A stretch of DNA of 10,943 nucleotides from Pseudomonadota bacterium (lineage in GTDB: Bacteria; Pseudomonadota; Gammaproteobacteria; Steroidobacterales; Steroidobacteraceae): contig JAFAGC010000042.1 in assembly GCA_023423065.1 (NCBI GenBank), positions 1-10,943 on the forward strand, written 5' to 3'. Below the pieces are notes generated by a model. It worked only from the letters and a program-made list of their open reading frames with translations. It did no database searches and had not been told where the DNA came from. A program made the position numbers and the translations under genes. Shown here in pieces: positions 5,805-10,943 of the stretch (position 1 is its first letter; each line of letters opens with the position of its first letter).

Positions 5805-7333
5805 GCGACGCACCGGTTGACCCGAACAAGACCGACGAGAACAAGTTGATCGCGGAACGCCGCGCCAAGCTCGCGGCGATCCGCGAGCAGGCGAAGGCCA
5901 ATGGCGCGCCGGCGTTTCCGAACGACTACCGGCGCGACGTGCTGGCTTCGCTGCTGCAGACCGAATACGGCGACAAGCCGGCGGAATGGTTCGACGCGAA
6001 TCCGCCCGTGAAGCTGCACGTCGCGGGCCGCATGATGTTCCAGCGCATCATGGGCAAGGCGAGCTTCGCGAAGCTCCAGGACCGCACCGGACAGATCCAG
6101 ATCTTCCTGCAGCGCGACGCGCTCGGCGAAGCATACGAGGCGTTCAAGAAGTACGACGTGGGCGACATCCTCGCGGCCACGGGTACGCTGTTCAAGACGA
6201 AGACCGGCGAGTTGTCGGTGCGCGTCGAGGAACTGCGGCTGTTGACCAAGGCCTTGCGTCCGTTGCCCGACAAGTGGCACGGCATGCAGGACGTCGATAC
6301 GCGTTATCGCCAGCGCTACGTCGACCTCATCGTCAACGAGCAGAGCCGGCAGGTATTCATCGCGCGCAACCGCATCATTCGTTACCTGCGCGACTTCCTC
6401 GACTCGATGGATTTCCTCGAGGTCGAGACGCCGATGTTGCAGTCGATCCCGGGCGGCGCGGCCGCGCGGCCCTTCAAGACGCATCACAACGCGCTCGACA
6501 TGGACATGTACCTGCGCATCGCGCCGGAGCTGTATCTGAAGCGGCTCACGGTCGGCGGTTTCGAGCGTGTGTACGAGATCAACCGCAATTTCCGCAACGA
6601 GGGCGTGTCGACGCGGCACAACCCGGAATTCACGATGCTCGAGTTGTACGTCGCCTACGCCGACTACAACGACCTGATCGTGATGGTGGAACGCGCGATG
6701 CAGGGTCTGGCGGACGTGGTGCTCGGCAAGCGGCAGTTCAGCTACCAGGGCCGGGAGTACGATCTCGACAAGCCGTTCAAGCGCATCTCGGTGATCGAGG
6801 CGGTCGCCGAACACACGCCCGGCTTCGACATGAGCCGCGCGCGCGACGTCGACTATCTGCGCGAGCTGTGCACGCGGCAGGGCATTGCGTTCAAGCCGCA
6901 TGATGGAGCGGGCAAGCTGCAGATCGAGCTGTTCGAGAAGAACGCCGAGCACACGTTCATGGACCCGACGTTCGTCTACGCGTATCCGGCCGAGGTGAGT
7001 CCGCTGGCGCGCGCGAACGACGCGGACCCGTTCCTCACGGATCGCTTCGAGTTCTTCGTCGCGGGCCGCGAAATCGCCAATGGTTTCTCCGAGCTCAACG
7101 ATGCGGAAGACCAGGCGGCGCGTTTCCGCGCGCAGGTCGAGCGCAAGGAAGCGGGGGACGACGAGGCGATGTACTACGACGCCGATTTCGTGCGCGCGCT
7201 CGAGTACGGCATGCCGCCCACCGCCGGTCTCGGCGTCGGCATCGATCGGCTGGTGATGTTCTTCACGGACTCGCCCTCGATTCGCGACGTACTGTTGTTC
7301 CCGCACATGCGCCCGGAAACACACCCATCGTGA
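5801..7333 (+). CDS. lysS: Lysyl-tRNA synthetase, class II
   Basis: Attaches lysine to tRNA-Lys with ATP in the cytoplasm; the 510 residues match class II LysRS. An N-terminal helical region (about 1-65) precedes the anticodon-binding OB-fold (about 72-150: VAGRMMFQRIMGKASFAKLQDRTG). The class II catalytic core follows. Motif 1 lies around FLDSMDFLEVETPML (199-213), motif 2 is NRNFRNEGVSTRHNPEFTMLE (261-281), and motif 3 is GLGVGIDRLVMFF near the C-terminus, followed by SIRDVLLFPHMRPE. All three class II motifs look intact. GTG was chosen as start because it overlaps the prfB TGA (GTGA) and is preceded by AAGGCGGG; it gives a normal-length N-terminus. Its own stop overlaps the murI GTG in the same way, so prfB-lysS-murI look translationally coupled. 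Confidence 0.98.
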   Translation: MSDAPVDPNKTDENKLIAERRAKLAAIREQAKANGAPAFPNDYRRDVLASLLQTEYGDKPAEWFDANPPVKLHVAGRMMFQRIMGKASFAKLQDRTGQIQIFLQRDALGEAYEAFKKYDVGDILAATGTLFKTKTGELSVRVEELRLLTKALRPLPDKWHGMQDVDTRYRQRYVDLIVNEQSRQVFIARNRIIRYLRDFLDSMDFLEVETPMLQSIPGGAAARPFKTHHNALDMDMYLRIAPELYLKRLTVGGFERVYEINRNFRNEGVSTRHNPEFTMLELYVAYADYNDLIVMVERAMQGLADVVLGKRQFSYQGREYDLDKPFKRISVIEAVAEHTPGFDMSRARDVDYLRELCTRQGIAFKPHDGAGKLQIELFEKNAEHTFMDPTFVYAYPAEVSPLARANDADPFLTDRFEFFVAGREIANGFSELNDAEDQAARFRAQVERKEAGDDEAMYYDADFVRALEYGMPPTAGLGVGIDRLVMFFTDSPSIRDVLLFPHMRPETHPS

Positions 7334-8145
7334 GCGAACCGCGCAGCGAGGCTCCGATCGGCGTATTCGATTCGGGGGTCGGAGGCCTCACGGTGCTGCG
7401 CGCGTTGATGGCGGACCTGCCCCACGAAGATTTCGTATATCTCGGCGACACCGCCCGATTGCCGTACGGCACCAAGAGCGCGCAGACCGTGGCGCGTTAC
7501 TCCGTGCGCGCCGCGGAGAGTCTCGCGACCCGCGGGATCAAGGCGCTGGTCGTCGCCTGCAACACCGCTTCCGCGACCGCGTTGCCGAGCCTGCGCGAAC
7601 GTTTTCCCGACATGCCGGTGATCGGTGTGATCGAACCCGGCGCCCGCGCGGCCTGCGAAGCTTCCGCGAGCGGCCGCATCGCGGTGCTCGCGACCGAGGG
7701 CACGGTGAAGGGCGGCGCGTATGAGCGCGCGATCCGCGCCGTGCGCGCCGACGCCGTGGTCACGCAGGTCGCCTGCCAGGTATTCGTCGCGCTGGCCGAG
7801 GAGGGCTGGAGCGAGGGAGTCGCGGTCGAGGCGGTCACGTCGCGTTACCTCTCGCATCTCGACGCCCGGGTGGACACGGTGGTGCTCGGTTGCACGCATT
7901 TTCCGCTGCTGTCCCACGCGATCGCGGCGGAGCTGGGCGCGAACCGGCGCGTCGTCGACTCCGCGGCGACCACCGCGCGGGCGAGCCGGGGATTGCTCGC
8001 GCAACGCGGCCTGCTGCGCGAATCGGCGAAATCTGGCGGCGTGAAGCTCATGGCGACGGACAGCCCGGAACGTTTCGCGCGCGTCGGTGCGCGCTTCCTG
8101 GGATCATCGATCGCCATGCGGGAAGTGGAGACGATCGATCTTTAG
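7330..8145 (+). CDS. murI: Glutamate racemase
   Basis: Cofactor-independent racemase that makes D-glutamate from L-glutamate for peptidoglycan; 271 residues, typical length. Both catalytic cysteines are present in their usual contexts: Cys77 in VVACNTASA and Cys188 in VLGCTHFPLL. The substrate-binding N-terminal motif is IGVFDSGVGGLTVLRAL (10-26, Asp14 and Ser15), followed by YLGDTARLPYGTKS. The start is the GTG overlapping the lysS stop (GTGA). An ATG start would cut into the conserved N-terminal motif, so GTG is strongly favoured. The gene is probably the last of the run from the RpfE-type gene, because a possible promoter lies just downstream. No intrinsic terminator with a T-tract is visible after its stop. 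Confidence 0.97.
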   Translation: MSEPRSEAPIGVFDSGVGGLTVLRALMADLPHEDFVYLGDTARLPYGTKSAQTVARYSVRAAESLATRGIKALVVACNTASATALPSLRERFPDMPVIGVIEPGARAACEASASGRIAVLATEGTVKGGAYERAIRAVRADAVVTQVACQVFVALAEEGWSEGVAVEAVTSRYLSHLDARVDTVVLGCTHFPLLSHAIAAELGANRRVVDSAATTARASRGLLAQRGLLRESAKSGGVKLMATDSPERFARVGARFLGSSIAMREVETIDL

Positions 8146-8170
8146 ACACTTTCCATAAGACGGTTACACT
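8142..8170 (+). promoter_or_regulatory. Possible sigma70-type promoter for the hydrolase gene
   Basis: TACACT (8165-8170) matches four of six bases of the -10 consensus and is preceded by T. A weak -35-like TTTAGA/TTAGAC (8142-8148) lies 16-17 nt upstream. The segment is AT-rich relative to its surroundings and falls in the only non-coding gap between murI and the next gene. Transcription would start near 8177, at the base of the hairpin at 8177-8191. Confidence 0.35.
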
Positions 8171-8176
8171 TGGCGC

Positions 8177-8191
8177 CCCGGCAAAGCCGGG
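8177..8191 (+). other. GC-rich hairpin in the hydrolase leader
   Basis: CCCGGC (8177-8182) and GCCGGG (8186-8191) form a perfect 6-bp stem with an AAA loop. No T-tract follows, so it is unlikely to terminate murI transcripts by itself. If the upstream promoter is real, the mRNA would begin with this hairpin, an arrangement that can protect a 5' end from decay. It could also be a chance palindrome. Confidence 0.35.
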
Positions 8192-8205
8192 TCGAGACAA
8201 ACGGG

Positions 8206-9087
8206 ATGGGTTTGATGAGAGAAAGAACTGGAGTGCCGCACGACCGCGCCGTGATGCCGATGCGTTACGGCTTCGCGGACACCCTCACGGGGCAATTGCA
8301 TTTCCGCGCCTGCGGCGCCGGACCTGACATCGTGCTGCTGCCGTGGCTGCCGGCGAGCGGACGCATGTACGAACACATCATGCCGCAGCTCGCGCGCGCG
8401 GGCTTTCGAGCGATCGCGTTCGACATCGCGGGCACCGGCCGCTCGCACAAGAAGAATCGCAACTGGACCGTCCAGCAATACGCGACCGACATCCTCGAGG
8501 CCTGCAGTTCGCTGCATACGGTTCCGTACACCGTGATCGGCGGGCGGTTCTCCGCCTCGATCGCGGTCGAGATGCTGCTCGCTTCTCCGGCGCAGGTCAC
8601 GGGCGCGGTGCTCGACGGCGTGCCGGGCCTCGCACCCGAAGAACTGCGCAAGATGACCACGCCGACGGCCGGGCTCTCGCCGAAGCTTTCGGAAGACGGC
8701 GGTCATCGCAGTTTCGCGTTCGACGTGATGCTGCGGACGCTCAAGGAGTGGGATCCGTCGTTCGAGTTGACGCAGGAAACCCTGCCCATCGTCTACGAAT
8801 ACACGCGCGACTACCTCGAGCTCGGTTACGAGGCGATGGCCGCGGGCGCGGAAGCGGATTCGAAGGGAGCCAAACCGCCTTACGACATCCTCGCGCGCCT
8901 CGGCGAAGTCTCGCAGCGCGTGCTCGTGATGACGTCGGATGCCGATGTCCTGGCGCCGGCCTACAACCGCGCGCTGGAGCGCGCACGCAATTCACGCGGC
9001 CACAAATTCGAAGGAAACCATCCGATACTGAACCCGGCGCGCGCTCTCGAGTACGCGCAGGTCCTGGTGTCGTTCGCGCGCCGCTGA
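8206..9087 (+). CDS. Alpha/beta-hydrolase-fold protein lacking the nucleophile serine
   Basis: About 293 residues with the alpha/beta-hydrolase layout: IVLLPWLPASGRMYEHIMPQLARAGFRAIAFDIAGTGRS is the typical oxyanion-strand and second-strand region, split by the usual loop. The nucleophile elbow should read G-H-S-x-G-G but here reads VIGGRFSAS, so Arg (about residue 114) replaces the catalytic Ser and the following glycines are also changed. A candidate acid, Asp in VLVMTSDADVLAP, and His in EGNHPILNPARALEY remain in place. It may be a non-hydrolytic member, a lyase- or binding-type member, or use the nearby Ser116. No signal peptide is visible. The start is uncertain: ATG 8206 is chosen because a TTG at 8170 overlaps the possible promoter; ATG 8215 and ATG 8254 are alternatives. 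The substrate is unknown. Confidence 0.82.
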   Translation: MGLMRERTGVPHDRAVMPMRYGFADTLTGQLHFRACGAGPDIVLLPWLPASGRMYEHIMPQLARAGFRAIAFDIAGTGRSHKKNRNWTVQQYATDILEACSSLHTVPYTVIGGRFSASIAVEMLLASPAQVTGAVLDGVPGLAPEELRKMTTPTAGLSPKLSEDGGHRSFAFDVMLRTLKEWDPSFELTQETLPIVYEYTRDYLELGYEAMAAGAEADSKGAKPPYDILARLGEVSQRVLVMTSDADVLAPAYNRALERARNSRGHKFEGNHPILNPARALEYAQVLVSFARR

Positions 9088-9142
9088 TGCGCTGATTCGC
9101 GTTTCTGGTTCCGCTGGCGGAGGGCCGGCAGGAGTCTTGGCG

Positions 9143-10943
9143 ATGCATGTGGTACTTATGCTGGCAGGCGCCCTCGCGGGTGGCGTCTTCGGCGGCTACG
9201 CGGGCGCGCTGGCGGGTGTTGCGCTGGGTTTCGCCATCGGCGCGAACATCAAACTACGCGCGCGGCTCGACGAGCTGGAAAGCGCGCTCCGTTCGCTCCA
9301 ACTCGACCGCACGATCGAAGAAGAAAAGCCGGCACGGCGGGCCGAACCGCGCGTTGCGCCTATCTACGAGAAGGAGGAGCGCCAGCCGGCGCCGCCGCCC
9401 GCACCGCGCTTCGAGCGTCCACCCGCCGACATCGCGCCGCCGCCCGTCGTGCCTGCGCGCCCGCCGGCGCCCGCGGACACGGCGCAACCCGCGCCGCTGT
9501 TCACGCCACCGCCACGTCCCCGGTACACGGGCAACGACGAGCCGCCGGCTCTCTTCACCTGGATCCGCGACTGGTTCCTGGGCGGCAATGTCGTGGTGCG
9601 CGTCGGCGTGCTCGTGTTGTTCATCGGCGTCGGGTTCCTGCTCAAGTTCGCCGCCGAGCGCAACATGTTGCCGATCGAATTCCGCCTCGCCGGCGCCGCA
9701 CTCGGCGGAGCGGCGTTGCTCATCATCGGCTGGAGGCTGCGCAACCGGATGCGGCCGTACGCGCTGGCGCTGCAGGGCGGTGGTGTCGGCCTGCTTTACC
9801 TGACGGCTTTCGCGGCGCTGCGGTTCTACGACCTGCTGCCGCCCGCGGCGACGTTCGCGATGCTGGTCGCGGTTGCCGCGTTGTCGGCGTTCCTAGCCAT
9901 CGGGCAGAACGCCATGGTGCTCGCGGTGCTGGGCGCGCTCGGCGGATTCCTCGCGCCGGTGCTCACCTCGACCGGCCAGGGCAATCACGTGGTGCTGTTC
10001 AGCTACTACGCGTTGCTCAACGCCGGCATCGTCGCAATCGCCTGGTTCAAGACCTGGCGCCCGCTCAACCTGATCGCGTTCCTGTTCACGTATGGCATCG
10101 GCACCGCGTGGGGAGTGCTCAGGTATTCGCCGCAACACTTCGCGACCACCGAACCGTTCGTGATCCTGTTCTTCTTCATGTTCCTCGCCGTGGCCGTGTT
10201 GTTCGCGCTGCGCACGGCGCCGCGGCTCACCGATTACGTCGACGGCACGCTCGTGTTCGGCACGCCGGTGATGACGATGCTGCTGCAGTCGGCGCTGGTG
10301 CGCGACCGGCCATACGCGATGGCGTTCAGCGCGCTGGCGCTCGGCGGTGTCTATCTGCTCTCGGCGCGGTTCGTGTGGAATCGAGCGGGCGAGGGGCTGC
10401 GCCTGCTCGCCGAGTCGTTCCTCGCGCTCGGCGTTGCATTCCTGACGCTCGCGGTGCCGCTGGCGCTCGACGGTCACTGGACGGCGGGAACGTGGGCGCT
10501 CGAAGGCGCGGCCATCTTCTGGGCCGGCGTGCGGCAGGACCGCAAACTCGCGATCGTATCGGGCTTGCTGCTGCAACTCGGCGCCGCGTTCTCGTACGCG
10601 ATCGGTTACGACGTCGCGCCGCAACAGCTGCCGCTCGCCAACAGCGAATTCGTCGGCGCGTTGCTGATCGCGGTCGCCGGACTGGTGACCGCGCGGATCG
10701 CCCACCTGCAACGCGAGCGGCTGCCGGAGTGGCTGGGGCTTTCGTCGGCCATCCCGCTCTACTGGGCGCTGACGTGGTGGACGTTCGCGGGCGCGAACGA
10801 GATCACGGCGTTCCTGCCCGAGCGGCACTGGCTGGCCGCGCTGCTGGCGTTCGCCGCGGCGACCGCGCTCGGCTGCGCCGCGTTGTCCCGCTGGAACGAC
10901 TGGCGCGCGGCGCGCATGCCGACGCCGCTGTTGTTGCCGGTCA
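9143..10943 (+). CDS. DUF2339 polytopic membrane protein (3' end outside window)
   Basis: ATG at 9143 follows AGGAG (9130-9134) at 8-nt spacing; 600 codons are read without a stop before the window ends. The N-terminus is a Gly/Ala-rich hydrophobic segment (about 3-34), then a short charged, probably coiled-coil stretch (about 36-62), then a long Pro-rich linker (about 80-135). A large hydrophobic region with many membrane segments follows, starting near GNVVVRVGVLVLFIGVGFLLKFAAE. Diagnostic DUF2339-like stretches are ALQGGGVGLLYLTAFAALRFYDLLPP, AVLGALGGFLAPVLTSTGQGNHVVLFSYYALLNAG and FKTWRPLNLIAF. It is an inner-membrane protein of unknown function. In several proteobacteria, DUF2339 genes are followed by a DUF3999 gene, which would be expected just beyond the window; that is a prediction from known context. 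A 55-bp gap separates it from the hydrolase, with no clear promoter, so co-transcription is possible. Confidence 0.9.
   Translation, partial: MHVVLMLAGALAGGVFGGYAGALAGVALGFAIGANIKLRARLDELESALRSLQLDRTIEEEKPARRAEPRVAPIYEKEERQPAPPPAPRFERPPADIAPPPVVPARPPAPADTAQPAPLFTPPPRPRYTGNDEPPALFTWIRDWFLGGNVVVRVGVLVLFIGVGFLLKFAAERNMLPIEFRLAGAALGGAALLIIGWRLRNRMRPYALALQGGGVGLLYLTAFAALRFYDLLPPAATFAMLVAVAALSAFLAIGQNAMVLAVLGALGGFLAPVLTSTGQGNHVVLFSYYALLNAGIVAIAWFKTWRPLNLIAFLFTYGIGTAWGVLRYSPQHFATTEPFVILFFFMFLAVAVLFALRTAPRLTDYVDGTLVFGTPVMTMLLQSALVRDRPYAMAFSALALGGVYLLSARFVWNRAGEGLRLLAESFLALGVAFLTLAVPLALDGHWTAGTWALEGAAIFWAGVRQDRKLAIVSGLLLQLGAAFSYAIGYDVAPQQLPLANSEFVGALLIAVAGLVTARIAHLQRERLPEWLGLSSAIPLYWALTWWTFAGANEITAFLPERHWLAALLAFAAATALGCAALSRWNDWRAARMPTPLLLPV

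Noticed and set aside
5681..7324. A 547-codon open frame on the minus strand opposite lysS
   Set aside because: It is a shadow of lysS; the translation is Arg/Val/His-rich low-information sequence without a recognisable domain.
8170..8205. A longer hydrolase beginning at TTG 8170
   Set aside because: The added 12 residues have no family support, and the TTG overlaps the possible -10 element and the leader hairpin.
9147..9803. A 218-codon plus-strand frame overlapping the start of the DUF2339 gene
   Set aside because: It is a shifted frame of the DUF2339 gene, which has the better ribosome site (AGGAG) and recognisable family sequence; the alternative product is Ser/Arg-rich.
9893..10828. 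A 311-codon open frame on the minus strand opposite the DUF2339 gene
   Set aside because: The sense strand encodes a clear multi-spanning membrane protein; the antisense product is an Arg/Glu/Gln-rich artefact.

Overview
This is a GC-rich, gene-dense chromosomal segment of ordinary bacterial housekeeping genes. Gene content and order (pcm; an Mth938/DUF498 gene; an RpfE-type gene; recJ; a GNAT acetyltransferase; prfB; lysS; murI) suggest a gammaproteobacterium of the Xanthomonadales/Nevskiales type. A betaproteobacterium cannot be excluded, because recJ-prfB-lysS neighbourhoods also occur there. This placement rests on remembered gene order and protein signatures, not on a phylogeny.

Layout. 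20-655 (+) is pcm, protein-repair methyltransferase, whose true start may lie left of the window. 656-993 is a 338-bp gap between convergent genes. It holds a probable terminator for pcm, a second hairpin, a 14-bp inverted repeat with widely spaced arms, and a possible 38-codon small ORF. 994-1386 (-) is an Mth938-domain protein, diverging from the next gene with only 20 bp between start codons.

1407-8145 (+) is a compact run of six genes. An RpfE-type protein and recJ are 9 bp apart. A GNAT gene overlaps recJ by ATGA. prfB follows with a UUG start and a classic +1 programmed frameshift. lysS and murI follow, each starting with a GTG that overlaps the preceding stop codon. The run covers DNA repair/recombination (RecJ), translation termination (RF2), tRNA charging (LysRS) and cell-wall precursor synthesis (D-glutamate). 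8206-9087 (+) is a separate alpha/beta-hydrolase-fold gene, probably with its own promoter, in which Arg occupies the catalytic serine position. 9143 to the window end (+) is the 5' part of a large multi-spanning DUF2339 membrane protein.

Most unusual feature: a 96-bp palindromic element (32-bp perfect arms, 32-nt loop) sits inside the RpfE-type gene. It is exactly 32 codons long, in codon phase and free of stop codons, so the ORF reads through it. This resembles the palindromic elements that insert into coding genes in Rickettsia, and is the best candidate here for something undescribed. I saw no CRISPR array, tRNA/rRNA gene, transposase, phage gene or defence system.
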